From positions 1 through 59,759 of the forward strand of contig JASBTC010000374.1 of the NCBI GenBank assembly GCA_030148625.1: a stretch of DNA of 59,759 nt, in the 5' to 3' direction. Positions 41,065-50,592 of the stretch are shown here, piece by piece (position 1 is the stretch's first letter; each line of letters opens with the position of its first letter). This DNA comes from Sphingobium sp. Its GTDB lineage: Bacteria > Pseudomonadota > Alphaproteobacteria > Sphingomonadales > Sphingomonadaceae. The position numbers and the translations under genes are program-made. Below the pieces are notes generated by a model. The model was not told the DNA's origin. It saw only the letters and a list, made by a program, of their open reading frames with translations, and did no database searches.

Positions 41065-41568
41065 ATGCGTAAGACCCTTTCCGCAATTGCCGCAATGGCG
41101 CTCATGCCGCTCGCCGCCTGCCAACCCGCCGCCCGCCCGGCGCCGGCAGCGATACCCGCCGGCCTGACGCCGGCGCAGATCGCCGTACTGCGCGAGCAGG
41201 GTTTTTCCGAAGCCGGCGATGGATGGCAGTTCGGCATGGCGGACAGATTGCTCTTTCCGACCGATCGCAGCCGGCTCGTGCCGGAGCAGGCGGAACGGAT
41301 CGCCGCGATCGCGCGGGCGCTCCGTGCGGTCGATATCGTCCGCCTGCGCGTCGAGGGACATACCGATGCGACGGGCACGACCAGTTACAATCAGCGGCTG
41401 TCGCGCCAGCGCGCCGATGCCGTGGCGCGCGCGCTGATCTCGGGCGGCCTGCCGGATGACGGCATCACCACCATCGGCCTGGGCAAGAGCCAGCCGCTGG
41501 AAACCAACCGCACGGCCGCCGGTCGCGCCGAGAACCGCCGTGTGGTGATCATCGTCCCGTCATCCTGA
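41065..41568 (+). CDS. yfiB: YfiB-type OmpA-like lipoprotein
   Basis: Outer-membrane lipoprotein of 167 residues. Signal peptide with lipobox LAAC (Cys about residue 19), Pro/Ala linker, then an OmpA-like peptidoglycan-binding domain (LRVEGHTDATGTTSYNQRLSRQRADAVARAL, then ENRRVVI). In the YfiBNR model it binds YfiR under envelope stress and frees the cyclase. The ATG at 41065 has AGGGGA five bases upstream; a longer frame would remove the signal peptide. Last gene of the operon. Confidence 0.9.
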   Translation: MRKTLSAIAAMALMPLAACQPAARPAPAAIPAGLTPAQIAVLREQGFSEAGDGWQFGMADRLLFPTDRSRLVPEQAERIAAIARALRAVDIVRLRVEGHTDATGTTSYNQRLSRQRADAVARALISGGLPDDGITTIGLGKSQPLETNRTAAGRAENRRVVIIVPSS

Positions 41569-41637
41569 CCGCGACGTCTGGCCCAATAGATCGCGGAGCG
41601 TTAGGAGCGGCATCGAATCCGAAACGGGAGATTTTCG

Positions 41638-42507
41638 ATGCAGGCGATTGGCGTGATCGGCGCGGGGCAGATGGGGGCGGGCATCGCCCAGGTTTCGGCG
41701 CAGGCCGGTTACCACGTCTATCTGGCGGATGCGAAGCTCGAGATCGCGCAAAAGGCCAAGGCCGGTATCGAGAAACAGCTCGGCCGGCTGGTCGAAAAGG
41801 AAAAGATCGACGCCCAGACGCGCGATCAGGCGCTGTCGCGCATCGAGCCCGTCGCCGATTTCGCGCCAATGGCGTCGGCCGGCCTGGTGATCGAAGCCGC
41901 GACCGAGCGCGAAGAGGTGAAGCGCGTCATCTTCGAGAGCGTCGGCAAGGTGCTGGGGCATCAGGCGGTGCTCGCGTCCAACACCTCCTCGATCCCGATC
42001 ACGCGGCTGGCCCAGGCTTCGCCCGATCCCAAGCGTTTCGTCGGCGTGCATTTCTTCAATCCGGTGCCGCTGATGGGGCTGATCGAGCTGATCCGCGGCC
42101 TCGCCACCACCGACGAGACCGTCGGCATCGTCGAACGCTATGCCCAGGCGCTGGGCAAGAAAGTGGTGCATGCCAACGATGCGCCCGGCTTCATCGTCAA
42201 CCGGATCCTGTTGCCGATGCTCAACGAAGCCTGTTTTGCGCTGGGTGAGGGCGTCGCCAATATCCGCGATATCGACACGGCGGTGCAGCTTGGGCTCAAT
42301 CATCCGATGGGCCCGCTCACCCTGGCCGATTTCATCGGGCTCGATACCTGCCTCGAAATTTGCCGCGTGCTCCATTCGGGCACCGGCGATCCGAAATTCC
42401 GTCCGGCACCTTTGCTCGTCAAATATGTCGAGGCCGGCTGGCTCGGCCGGAAGACGGGGCGCGGCTTCTACGATTATTCGGGCGACGAGCCCGTGCCCAC
42501 GCGCTGA
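41638..42507 (+). CDS. hbd: 3-hydroxybutyryl-CoA dehydrogenase
   Basis: NAD-dependent oxidation or reduction of 3-hydroxyacyl-CoA, 289 residues, cytosolic. N-terminal Rossmann loop [11 protein letters not shown]; catalytic part SNTSSIPIT with Ser/Asn and [11 protein letters not shown] with the catalytic His; then Glu in LIELIRG. The C-terminal dimer domain ([32 protein letters not shown]) ends with [11 protein letters not shown]. Single-domain form, not fused to an enoyl-CoA hydratase, so the name Hbd/PaaH is fitting. The hairpin-led yhhQ gene follows. Confidence 0.95.
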   Translation: MQAIGVIGAGQMGAGIAQVSAQAGYHVYLADAKLEIAQKAKAGIEKQLGRLVEKEKIDAQTRDQALSRIEPVADFAPMASAGLVIEAATEREEVKRVIFESVGKVLGHQAVLASNTSSIPITRLAQASPDPKRFVGVHFFNPVPLMGLIELIRGLATTDETVGIVERYAQALGKKVVHANDAPGFIVNRILLPMLNEACFALGEGVANIRDIDTAVQLGLNHPMGPLTLADFIGLDTCLEICRVLHSGTGDPKFRPAPLLVKYVEAGWLGRKTGRGFYDYSGDEPVPTR

Positions 42508-42553
42508 GCGTCCGCTGCGACGGAGTCGGGTTCAAGCCTTTTTTCATTTTGTG

Positions 42554-42599
42554 CCCGGCCCCCACGCGCTATGCGGACCAATTGCTCGTGGGGGCCGGG
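42554..42599 (+). promoter_or_regulatory. 13-bp leader hairpin overlapping yhhQ ribosome binding site
   Basis: CCCGGCCCCCACG (42554-42566) pairs without mismatch with CGTGGGGGCCGGG (42587-42599) around a 20-base loop. The 3' arm runs into GGGAAAG, the Shine-Dalgarno region of the yhhQ ATG at 42607, so folding would hide it. A T-rich run (CTTTTTTCATTTT) lies just before the hairpin. It could be an RNA switch for the precursor transporter. It does not resemble the preQ1-I consensus as far as can be judged by eye. Confidence 0.6.
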
Positions 42600-42606
42600 A
42601 AAGATC

Positions 42607-43242
42607 ATGACCGTTTCGATGCCGCGTTCGCTGTTCGTCTTTTCGGTGCTCTATGGTGGCATGGTCACCGTCGCGGGCGTGCTCGGCGTCAAGCAGGTCG
42701 CGCTTGGACCATTGGCCGTCGAGGCCGGAATCTTCGCCTTTCTGCTGCTGGTGGTGATCAGCAGCACGATCACCGAACTGCATGGCCAGAAAGTGGCGAC
42801 GTCATTGGTCCGGCTGGGCTTCATCCCGCTGCTGGTCTCCGCCGCGCTGATCCAGATCGTCATGGCGCTGCCCCACGACGCCGACATGTATCCGCCGGCA
42901 ATCGACGCCTTTCCGATCGTCGTCGGCCAGAGCGCGCGGATGATGATCGCCGGGCTGATCGCCTATGGCATTTCCCAGACATTGAACGTGCTGATCTTCT
43001 CACGCCTGTCGCGCGGCGAGGGCAAGCTCGTCTGGTTGCGCGGAATCGTCGCCAGCGTCGTCTCGCAGGTGATCGACACATTGCTGTTCATCTCGATCTC
43101 CTTCCTCGGAGAACGCCCGATCCTGGGGCTGATGGCGGGACAGATGCTGACCAAGGTGGTGCTGTCGATCGTGCTGGTTCCCGTCCTGATCACCCTGTTC
43201 GTCGCCATTGGCCGGCGGCTCGATGGAAAGACCCCCGAATGA
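42607..43242 (+). CDS. yhhQ: YhhQ-type queuosine precursor transporter
   Basis: Inner-membrane transporter of 211 residues for queuosine precursors (preQ0/preQ1), VUT1 family. Six predicted helices. Marks: [30 protein letters not shown] (a conserved Glu/Gly/Lys), and [18 protein letters not shown], typical of YhhQ. The ATG at 42607 follows GGGAAAG; an ATG at 42571 in the hairpin loop would add 12 residues. Ends in an ATGA overlap with argB, an unrelated core gene. Confidence 0.92.
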   Translation: MTVSMPRSLFVFSVLYGGMVTVAGVLGVKQVALGPLAVEAGIFAFLLLVVISSTITELHGQKVATSLVRLGFIPLLVSAALIQIVMALPHDADMYPPAIDAFPIVVGQSARMMIAGLIAYGISQTLNVLIFSRLSRGEGKLVWLRGIVASVVSQVIDTLLFISISFLGERPILGLMAGQMLTKVVLSIVLVPVLITLFVAIGRRLDGKTPE

Positions 43243-44141
43243 CCCGCAACCACGCTCCCGATCCCGCTTTGCTCATCAAGGCAGAAACGCTGACCGAGGC
43301 GCTGCCCTATATGCAGCGTTATGCGGGCCAGACCTTCGTCGTGAAATATGGCGGCCATGCGATGGGCGACCCCGAACTGGCGCGCGATTTCGCCGAGGAT
43401 GTGGTGCTGCTCAAAGCCGTCGGCATCAATCCCGTCGTCGTCCATGGCGGCGGCCCGCAGATCGGCGCGATGCTGAAGAAGCTGGGAGTCGAGAGCCAGT
43501 TCATCGACGGCCTGCGCGTCACCGATGCCGAAACCGCGAAGGTCGCGGAGATGGTGCTGTCCGGCGCGATCAACAAGGAGATCGTCGCCTGGATCGGCGG
43601 TGCGGGCGGCCGCGCGGTCGGCATTTCGGGCAAGGATGGCGGCTTCGTCCGCGCCGAGAAGGTCACGCGGACCACGCGCGACCCCGGCAGCAACATCGAA
43701 AGCGTCGTCGATCTGGGTTTTGTCGGCGAACCGGCGGAAATCGACCGGTCGGTGCTCGACACGATATCCAATGCCGGCATGATCCCCGTCGTCGCGCCGA
43801 TCGGCGTCGGCGCCGATGGTCATACCTACAACATCAATGCCGATACCATGGCCGGCGCGATCGCGGCGGCGCTGGGCGCCGCGCGCCTGTTCCTGCTCAC
43901 CGACGTCGCCGGCGTACTCGACAAACAGGGGCAATTGCTGACCGATCTCGACCCGGCCGCGATCGAGGGGTTGCGCGCCGACGGCACGATCAGCGGCGGC
44001 ATGATCCCCAAGCTGGAGACCTGCGTGACCGCGGTCGAGGGCGGTGTCGACGCCGCCGTCATCCTCGACGGCCGGGTGCCGCATGCGATGCTGATCGAGA
44101 TTTTCACGAAACAGGGCGCAGGCACGCTGGTGCATCGCTGA
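43239..44141 (+). CDS. argB: Acetylglutamate kinase
   Basis: Second step of arginine synthesis: N-acetylglutamate + ATP. 300 residues. ATP-binding [11 protein letters not shown]; substrate loop [25 protein letters not shown]; and a nucleotide part [30 protein letters not shown]. The N-terminal extension (ALPYMQRY) is the arginine-sensitive hexamer helix, so feedback inhibition by arginine is likely. Cotranslated with yhhQ. Confidence 0.97.
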   Translation: MTRNHAPDPALLIKAETLTEALPYMQRYAGQTFVVKYGGHAMGDPELARDFAEDVVLLKAVGINPVVVHGGGPQIGAMLKKLGVESQFIDGLRVTDAETAKVAEMVLSGAINKEIVAWIGGAGGRAVGISGKDGGFVRAEKVTRTTRDPGSNIESVVDLGFVGEPAEIDRSVLDTISNAGMIPVVAPIGVGADGHTYNINADTMAGAIAAALGAARLFLLTDVAGVLDKQGQLLTDLDPAAIEGLRADGTISGGMIPKLETCVTAVEGGVDAAVILDGRVPHAMLIEIFTKQGAGTLVHR

Positions 44142-44238
44142 GCCGAAACGATACGATCACACGGATTCGGAGCAAGCAGCGCGATTCACATTTCGTGCGG
44201 CTTGCGTTAGGTTCGCACCGGTTCACAAGAGGACACGC

Positions 44239-44529
44239 ATGTTCACTCTGCTCTCGATCGTCGCCTTCCTGCTTTATGTGCTGTGGTGGATCATCATCAT
44301 CCAGGCCGTGCTGTCATGGCTGGTCGCATTCAACGTCATCAACACCAGCAGCGACTTCGTCCGCTCGGTGCTCTACGCGCTCGATCGGATCACGGCGCCG
44401 CTCTACAATCCGATCCGGCGGCTCATGCCCGATCTGGGTGCGCTCGACCTCTCGCCGCTGGTCGTGCTGCTCATCCTCTACATCCTGATGAACATCGTCA
44501 TTCCCAACATCGCGGCATCGCTGGCCTGA
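44239..44529 (+). CDS. yggT: YggT family membrane protein
   Basis: A 96-residue inner-membrane protein with two hydrophobic regions (LSIVAFLLYVLWWIIIIQAVLSW, and a C-terminal LVVLLILYILMNIVI) flanking ITAPLYNPIRRLMPDLGALDLSPL, the YggT signature. Linked in other bacteria to cell division and osmotic balance, without clear activity. AGAGGA precedes the ATG. Confidence 0.93.
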   Translation: MFTLLSIVAFLLYVLWWIIIIQAVLSWLVAFNVINTSSDFVRSVLYALDRITAPLYNPIRRLMPDLGALDLSPLVVLLILYILMNIVIPNIAASLA

Positions 44530-44817
44530 TTGCCTGCCTGGCGTATCGATACCGAGGGCGCGATCCTGTCGGTGAAGGTCACGCCGCGCGGGTCGAAGGA
44601 TTCGATCGGCCCCGGCGATGCGGAACGGCTGGCGGTGCGTTTGCGGGCGCCACCCGTCGACGGCGCCGCCAATGCCGCGCTGGTCGAATTCCTGGCGCGC
44701 CATTTCGGCCTGCCCAGACGCAGCGTGACGATCCTGTCAGGGGAGACAGCGCGACTGAAGCGCGTCTGCCTGTCCGGCGACCCGGCGCATCTGGCCTCGC
44801 TGCTGGAGACATTGTAG
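44530..44817 (+). CDS. DUF167 family protein
   Basis: A 95-residue cytosolic protein of the YggU/DUF167 family ([51 protein letters not shown]). It begins with TTG immediately after the yggT stop, giving no gap; an ATG start is not available nearby. Usually found beside yggT, as here. Function not known. Confidence 0.88.
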   Translation: MPAWRIDTEGAILSVKVTPRGSKDSIGPGDAERLAVRLRAPPVDGAANAALVEFLARHFGLPRRSVTILSGETARLKRVCLSGDPAHLASLLETL

Positions 44818-44827
44818 GGGACCGCGC

Positions 44828-45703
44828 ATGAACGCTCAGATCATCGACGGCAAAGCCTTTGCAGCCGGGTTGCGCGAACGCGTCGCCCTGCACACCGCCA
44901 CATTCCGCGAACGCGCCGGACGCGCGCCGGGCCTTGCCGTGGTGCTGGTGGGCGAGGACCCCGCCAGCCAGGTCTATGTCCGGTCCAAGCACAAGGCGAC
45001 GATCGCCGCGGGCATGGAGAGCTTCGAACACCGCCTGCCGGTCGAGACCACGCAGGACGCGCTGGTCGCGCTGGTCGAATCGCTCAATGCCGATGACGCG
45101 GTCGACGGCATCCTCGTCCAGCTGCCGCTGCCCGCGCATATCGACGAGAATGCGATCATCGCCGCGATCTCGCCCGACAAGGATGTCGACGGGTTCCATC
45201 CGGTCAATGCCGGGCGCCTCGCGACCGGGCTGGAGGGTTTCGTGCCCTGCACGCCGCTCGGCTGCGTGATGCTGCTCAAGGATCGGCTGGGCGATCTGTC
45301 GGGGCTCGACGCGGTGGTGATCGGCCGCTCCAACATCGTCGGCAAGCCGATGGCGCAATTGCTGATCCGCGAAAGCTGCACCGTCACCGTCGCGCATTCG
45401 CGCACCCGCGACCTACCGGCATTGGTCGGCCGCGCCGACATCGTCGTCGCCGCGGTCGGTCGGCCCGAAATGGTCAAGGGCGACTGGCTGAAGCCCGGCG
45501 CCGCGGTTATCGACGTCGGCATCAACCGCGTCGACGGCAAGCTGGTCGGCGACGTCGATTTCGCTTCGGCCGCAGCGGTGGCGGGCGCGATCACCCCGGT
45601 GCCCGGCGGCGTCGGGCCGATGACGATCGCCGTGCTGCTCAGGAACACATTGGTCGCGGCGCATCGCAATGCGGGCATCGCCTATGAGGCCGGCGCGCTG
45701 TGA
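44828..45703 (+). CDS. folD: Methylenetetrahydrofolate dehydrogenase/cyclohydrolase
   Basis: Bifunctional one-carbon enzyme, 291 residues: 5,10-methylene-THF to 10-formyl-THF with NADP. Catalytic YVRSKHKA carries the active Lys and Tyr. [32 protein letters not shown] and [14 protein letters not shown] are the family blocks, and [13 protein letters not shown] closes the NADP domain. AGGGGA precedes the ATG. It overlaps the next gene by GTGA. Confidence 0.97.
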   Translation: MNAQIIDGKAFAAGLRERVALHTATFRERAGRAPGLAVVLVGEDPASQVYVRSKHKATIAAGMESFEHRLPVETTQDALVALVESLNADDAVDGILVQLPLPAHIDENAIIAAISPDKDVDGFHPVNAGRLATGLEGFVPCTPLGCVMLLKDRLGDLSGLDAVVIGRSNIVGKPMAQLLIRESCTVTVAHSRTRDLPALVGRADIVVAAVGRPEMVKGDWLKPGAAVIDVGINRVDGKLVGDVDFASAAAVAGAITPVPGGVGPMTIAVLLRNTLVAAHRNAGIAYEAGAL

Positions 45704-46422
45704 TCGCCGCCGTCCTCGCGCTGCTTGCGGCGGGGACACCGCAGACCGCGACCGAGGCCGAGCGCGCCTTTGCCGCCACGGCGCAGGCCGAAGGGCAATG
45801 GGCGGCCTTCCGCGCCTTCGCCAGCGACAAGGCCATCCTCTTCACGCCCGAGCCGGTGCCCGCCGGCCCATGGCTCAAGGATCGTACCGAACCGCCCGTT
45901 CCGGTGATGTGGTGGCCGCGCCTGTCCTTCCGCTCGTGCGACGGGACATTGGCGGTGAACACCGGACCATGGATCCGCGCAGCGGGTGGGGCCACGGGCA
46001 GCTTCACCACCATCTGGCATCGCGACATTGTCGACGGCCAGGCGCAATGGCGCTGGCAGATGGATCACGGCCGCGACACGCCCGGATTCATACCCGCCGG
46101 CGCAAAAGTGCAGGAGGTCGTTGCCGACTGCGCCAACGGAGACCGCAAAGCGCCGCCATCGGGGGACGATGCGCTGAAACCGCATCTCGCCAAAGACATC
46201 GTCGTCCAACTTGAAGGCGCGATGCCGCAGACCGGCGCGACCGCCCTGCCCGCCTTCAAGACGACCGGCCTCATTCGTGAGATCCAGTCCGGCGATGCCA
46301 GCATGAGCGTGAGGGTCCACGCCATCGCGGGCAAGCCCGGCGCGCACGATCTCCAGCTCTGGCAATGGCGCGGCAAGGATGGCTGGCGGCTCGTCCTCTA
46401 CGAAACGGTGGGTGTCCGATGA
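45700..46422 (+). CDS. Exported protein, unknown function
   Basis: A 240-residue protein with a short signal-like start ([15 protein letters not shown]) beginning at a GTG that overlaps the folD stop. The body ([23 protein letters not shown]..., [22 protein letters not shown]...[10 protein letters not shown]) looks like a SnoaL/DUF4440-type fold with a second domain after residue 140. No catalytic residues can be named. Overlaps the marC gene by ATGA. Probably periplasmic. Confidence 0.82.
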   Translation: MIAAVLALLAAGTPQTATEAERAFAATAQAEGQWAAFRAFASDKAILFTPEPVPAGPWLKDRTEPPVPVMWWPRLSFRSCDGTLAVNTGPWIRAAGGATGSFTTIWHRDIVDGQAQWRWQMDHGRDTPGFIPAGAKVQEVVADCANGDRKAPPSGDDALKPHLAKDIVVQLEGAMPQTGATALPAFKTTGLIREIQSGDASMSVRVHAIAGKPGAHDLQLWQWRGKDGWRLVLYETVGVR

Positions 46423-47036
46423 TCGAATTGTTCGTTTCCGCGCTCGTCACCTTCTTCGTGGTGATCGACCCGCCGGGCTGCGCACCGATCTTTGCCAGCC
46501 TGACGACGGGCGCCGACGCGGCGCATCGCCGCGCCATGGCGATCCGCGCGGTCGTGGTGGCGGCGCTGATCCTGCTCGTCTTCGCTTTGTTCGGCGAAAA
46601 GTTGCTCGGCGCGCTCGGTATCAGCCTCGACAGCTTCCGTATCGCGGGCGGGATCATGCTGTTCCTGATCGCGCTCGAAATGGTGTTCGAGAAACGGACC
46701 CAGCGCCGCGAGGAGCGCGCCAAGGAAGTCCTGGAGGCACCGGTCGAGGATGTCTCGATCTTCCCGATGGCGATCCCGATGATTGCCGGACCGGGCTCGA
46801 TCGCGTCGATCATGCTGATGATGGCGCGCAGCGAAGGTATCGAAGGCAGCCTGATCGTGCTCAGCGCGCTCGGCGTCATCCTGCTGCTGACGCTGATCGC
46901 GCTGCTGCTCGCCGGACCGCTGATGCGGCTGCTCGGCCACCGCGTCGAGACGGTGGTCACGCGCCTGCTCGGCGTCATCCTCGCCGCATTGGCCGCGCAG
47001 TTCGTGATCGACGGGATCAGGGCGAGCTTCAGCTGA
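46419..47036 (+). CDS. MarC family integral membrane protein
   Basis: A 205-residue inner-membrane protein with six helices. Family marks: FFVVIDPPGCAPIFASLT near the N-terminus and FPMAIPMIAGPGSIASIM in the middle. The family was named after E. coli marC but is not a proven drug pump. The ATG at 46419 overlaps the previous stop; a longer start adds 18 unsupported residues. Last gene of the folD group, convergent with the S9 peptidase gene. Confidence 0.93.
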   Translation: MIELFVSALVTFFVVIDPPGCAPIFASLTTGADAAHRRAMAIRAVVVAALILLVFALFGEKLLGALGISLDSFRIAGGIMLFLIALEMVFEKRTQRREERAKEVLEAPVEDVSIFPMAIPMIAGPGSIASIMLMMARSEGIEGSLIVLSALGVILLLTLIALLLAGPLMRLLGHRVETVVTRLLGVILAALAAQFVIDGIRASFS

Positions 47037-47045
47037 AGCGTCCGC

Positions 47046-49097
47046 TCATTTCGTCGACGTTTTGATCCGGTCTCCGGCCGCACGCAGCGCCTCGACCAGG
47101 CCGGGCACGAACTGCGCCCCCGATTTCAAGTCCATGCCGGACTGTTCAAGATCATGCCCGAAAGGCTCCGCCCGCCCACCCAGACAGTTGGCGAGAAAAT
47201 GCTCCGCGACCGCCGCGAACGAGATGTTGGTTCGATCCTTGGCATAGACATGCCCCTCGTCGGGATAGAAGGCGTAAGTCACCGGCTTGTTCAACGCGTT
47301 CATCGCATCGACCATTTCCTGCGACTGGATCGGCGGAACCCGCGGATCGTTCGCACCCACCGTCACCAGCAACGGTCGCCTGATGTCCTTTACCCGCGAC
47401 AGCGGCGAACGGCGCATCAGATCGGCCACCCCCGCCGGATCGTCGGGATTGCCGACGCGATTGACGAATTGCGGCCTTTGCCATGTCCACCAGGCCGGCA
47501 TTTCGGACAGCAGCCGCTTGAGATTGCCGGGCCCGGCCATGTCGACGGCGCACTGGAAACGGTCGGGCGTGAAGCTGAGCGATACGAGCGACGAATAGCC
47601 GCCATAGGACAGGCCGAATGCCGCCACCGTGCCGGGTGAGGTGACGCCCTTGTCGATCGCCCATTGGACCGCATCGAGCAGATCATTGTGCATGGTTTCC
47701 GACCATTGCCTGTCGCCCGCCGACATGAAGGCCTTGCCGAAGCCCGCCGAGCCGCGGAAATTGACCGACAGGACGGCATAGCCGCGATCGGCGAGCCATT
47801 GATGCTGCTGGTCGAGATTCATGTCGTCGCGCAGCCAGGGCCCGCCATGGACGAGAAGGACCAGCGGCACGGGCCTGGCCGGCATGCCCTTGCCATCGAC
47901 AGATATGGCCCGGGGCAGAGTCAGATAGCTCGGCAGCTTCAGCCCGTCGCGGCTGTCGATCGTCACGGGAATCCGCCGCGCCAGTTTTTGCGCCGCAAGC
48001 TCGGGCCGGGTCGATACCAGCAATGTCGCCGTCCTGGCCTGACGATCCCACCACAGATAGCGTTCGGGCTGGTCGGCAACGGTCTCCAGGACAAGCCAGC
48101 GCTTTCCATCCGGCATCTGCCCCACGATCCGGAACGGGCCGTGCAATGCCTGTCCGAGCGCCTGGAACTCGGCCGCGACATCCGGGGACCGGACGGTCCA
48201 TTTGCCGACCAGCGGATCTTCCCGCGTCGCGAGCAGCGCCCCCGTCACGGGATCGTGCAGCGCCTCGACGATATCCGTCTCGCGCGCGGCGGCACGCGGC
48301 GTGACGGTCCCCGTCGCCAGATCCATCGACACCAAAGCCGCCTTGTCGGACCCACGGCTGTCGAGCATCTCCAGCACGCCGCCGGCATCGAGCGACACGA
48401 TCTTCGAATTGCGCAGTGCCGCGAGCGGGATCGTCATCAGTTCGGCGGGCGCCGCGTCACCGAGCCGGAAATAGGTGGACGATCCGTCCGCATTGCCGCG
48501 CACCGCGACGCGGAGCCGCAGATCGGGATCGGCGATGAAATCGATGTAGCGCGCCTCGTTGCGGAAGATTTCGGTGCGCTTGCCCGTCGCCAGATCGACC
48601 AGATACACGTCATGATAGCGCGGATCGCGGATGTTCATGCCGACCAGCACCTGACCGGGATGCTTTTTCGAGATGCGGATGATCTTGGTCAGGACATCGG
48701 GATTGTCGGTCAGGTTGGTGACCGCGCGGCTCGCCAGATTAACCGCCCAGAGCTGGCTATGCTCCTCTCCCCCGACATCCTTTGAGACCAGGATGAAGCG
48801 CCCATCCGCGCTCCAGCGAAAGGAATCGGGCGGCCTGGTGGTGAATGCCGTCACCGGCACGCCCGCTTTCAGGTCGTCGACCGGCGCGACCCAGATGTTG
48901 GGCACGCCGTCGACCGGGCGCAGATAGGCGATCTGCCGCCCATCGGGGCTGAGGCTCAGATCCCAATAGCCCGGCGATGCGAAGAGCACGCTGCGCGGAA
49001 TCAGCGAATCCGCCGCGATCGCGGGTGAGGCAAGCATCGGCAGGATGGAAAGCGCAGCCAGGCCATTGCGCAGCGAAACGATGGAGCGATGTGTCAC
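47046..49097 (-). CDS. S9 family prolyl oligopeptidase-like peptidase, exported
   Basis: Serine peptidase of 683 residues. Signal peptide (RNGLAALSILPMLASPAIAA) sends it to the periplasm. The N-terminal half is a beta-propeller with TolB-like repeats (LSLSPDGRQIAYL, FRWSADGRFIL). The C-terminal alpha/beta-hydrolase domain has the nucleophile in GLSYGGY, Asp in ANDPRVP and His in DEGHVYA. Acts on peptides, often after Pro; the exact preference is not clear. Single gene, followed downstream by convergent marC. Confidence 0.93.
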   Translation of the reverse strand: MTHRSIVSLRNGLAALSILPMLASPAIAADSLIPRSVLFASPGYWDLSLSPDGRQIAYLRPVDGVPNIWVAPVDDLKAGVPVTAFTTRPPDSFRWSADGRFILVSKDVGGEEHSQLWAVNLASRAVTNLTDNPDVLTKIIRISKKHPGQVLVGMNIRDPRYHDVYLVDLATGKRTEIFRNEARYIDFIADPDLRLRVAVRGNADGSSTYFRLGDAAPAELMTIPLAALRNSKIVSLDAGGVLEMLDSRGSDKAALVSMDLATGTVTPRAAARETDIVEALHDPVTGALLATREDPLVGKWTVRSPDVAAEFQALGQALHGPFRIVGQMPDGKRWLVLETVADQPERYLWWDRQARTATLLVSTRPELAAQKLARRIPVTIDSRDGLKLPSYLTLPRAISVDGKGMPARPVPLVLLVHGGPWLRDDMNLDQQHQWLADRGYAVLSVNFRGSAGFGKAFMSAGDRQWSETMHNDLLDAVQWAIDKGVTSPGTVAAFGLSYGGYSSLVSLSFTPDRFQCAVDMAGPGNLKRLLSEMPAWWTWQRPQFVNRVGNPDDPAGVADLMRRSPLSRVKDIRRPLLVTVGANDPRVPPIQSQEMVDAMNALNKPVTYAFYPDEGHVYAKDRTNISFAAVAEHFLANCLGGRAEPFGHDLEQSGMDLKSGAQFVPGLVEALRAAGDRIKTSTK

Positions 49098-49168
49098 TTA
49101 ATATGTCCCTGCTTGCGCTTGATTGGCCGATCTGGCCGTGAATCACGAAACCGGCGGGGCGATCGGCT

Positions 49169-50488
49169 CTAGGTCGACGCTTCGCTGGGTATCAGCGGCG
49201 GATCGCTGTCCCGGCCCGCGAGCACCGCGTGCATCCGCGCCTTGTCGATGCCATTTTCCCAATTGGCGACGGTCACGCAGGCGACGGCATTGCCGATCAT
49301 GTTGGTGATGGCGCGCGCTTCCGACATGAAGCGATCGACGCCGAGCAGCAGCGCGAGCCCGGCGACCGGCAGGCTGTGGGTCGACGACAATGTGGCGGCC
49401 AGGGTGATGAACCCGCCCCCGGTGACGGCGGCCGCGCCCTTCGACGTGAGCAGCAGGACCGCGAGCAGGCCGAGTTGCTGGCCGATGCTGAGATCGATGT
49501 TCATCGCCTGACCGATGAACAATGCCGCCATGGTCAGGTAGATCGCGATGCCGTCGAGATTGAACGAATAGCCGGTCGGCACCACCAGCCCGACGATCGG
49601 CTTGGCCACGCCGAGATTCTCCAGCTTCGCCATCAGCCGCGGCAGCGCGCTTTCCGAAGTCGACGTGCCGAGGACCAGCACGACCTCGTCGCGCAGATAG
49701 ACCAGCAGCCGCCACAGGCTGAAGCCGTTGAACCGTGCGACCAGTCCGAGCACGCCGAAGACGAAGACGAAACAGGTAATGTAGAAGCACAGGATCAGCG
49801 TTCCGAGCTGCTGCAACGATCCGATGCCGTATTTGCCGATGGTGAACGCCATCGCGCCGAATGCGCCGACCGGCGCGAAATACATGATGATCCCGATCAT
49901 GCCGAACAGCGCCTTGCCGGCTTCGTCGAGCAGCCTGACGATGGGGCCGTCGCCCTGCCCCGATCCGGCGAGCACGACCCCGAGCAGGATTGAGAAGACC
50001 AGCACCTGCAGCACGTCGCCGCTGGCCAGCGAACCGATCAACGAATTGGGAATCATGTGCATGATGAAATCGGTGAGATGCATCTTCTCGCCGCTGCCGA
50101 CATATCCGGAGACCGAGGCGGTATCGAGCGAGGCGGGATCGATATTGAGCCCCGCGCCCGGCTGGACGACATTGCCGACGACCAGCCCGATCACCAAAGC
50201 GAGCGTCGAGAAGACCTCGAAATAGATCAGCGCCTTCAGCCCGACACGCCCGACTTCGCGCATGCTGCCCATCTTCGCGATTCCGGTCACGACCGTCACG
50301 AAGACGATCGGCGCGATCATCATCTTGATGAGCTTGATGAAGAAATCGCCAAGCGGCTTCAGGCTGGCGCCGATATCGGGCGCGCCATAGCCGAGCGCGA
50401 CGCCGAGCACGATCGCGACGAGCACCTGGGCGTACAGGCGTTTATAGAGCGGCGTCCGTTCCCTGATGGCTGCCGCCTGCTCCAACAC
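49169..50488 (-). CDS. dctA: Dicarboxylate/amino-acid:cation symporter
   Basis: Inner-membrane carrier of the DAACS family, 439 residues. Helical core with [12 protein letters not shown] (re-entrant loop 1), the [15 protein letters not shown] motif (NMDGT-like, here NLDGI) and [17 protein letters not shown] (loop 2). It imports C4-dicarboxylates or Glu/Asp together with protons or Na. N-terminal [23 protein letters not shown] is the usual lead-in. The substrate cannot be fixed: NLDGI departs from the NMDGT of DctA/GltP. Next to the leuCD-type operon on the same strand, so it could supply its acid. Confidence 0.9.
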   Translation of the reverse strand: MLEQAAAIRERTPLYKRLYAQVLVAIVLGVALGYGAPDIGASLKPLGDFFIKLIKMMIAPIVFVTVVTGIAKMGSMREVGRVGLKALIYFEVFSTLALVIGLVVGNVVQPGAGLNIDPASLDTASVSGYVGSGEKMHLTDFIMHMIPNSLIGSLASGDVLQVLVFSILLGVVLAGSGQGDGPIVRLLDEAGKALFGMIGIIMYFAPVGAFGAMAFTIGKYGIGSLQQLGTLILCFYITCFVFVFGVLGLVARFNGFSLWRLLVYLRDEVVLVLGTSTSESALPRLMAKLENLGVAKPIVGLVVPTGYSFNLDGIAIYLTMAALFIGQAMNIDLSIGQQLGLLAVLLLTSKGAAAVTGGGFITLAATLSSTHSLPVAGLALLLGVDRFMSEARAITNMIGNAVACVTVANWENGIDKARMHAVLAGRDSDPPLIPSEAST

Positions 50489-50573
50489 CGTCCACCCCGC
50501 TCTTATTTTACGATGGCAGCACTCTGGAGAGATGCGCCCCGACGGGCCAATGCGATTATCCGATCAAATCATT

Positions 50574-50590
50574 CATGCCGCGACGGCATG
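50574..50590. repeat. 17-bp palindrome at end of leuCD-hydrolase operon
   Basis: CATGCCG-CGA-CGGCATG, immediately after the hydrolase stop codon and about 85 bases upstream of dctA. Candidate terminator stem or dctA operator. The T-content of the tail is low. Confidence 0.4.
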
Positions 50591-50592
50591 GA

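Noticed and set aside
39651..41378. 575-codon minus-strand frame
   Set aside because: Shadow of the diguanylate cyclase gene, which has an intact GGDEF domain.
42554..42599. Hairpin as a terminator of hbd
   Set aside because: The T-run lies before the stem and not after it, and the 3' arm merges with the yhhQ ribosome site.
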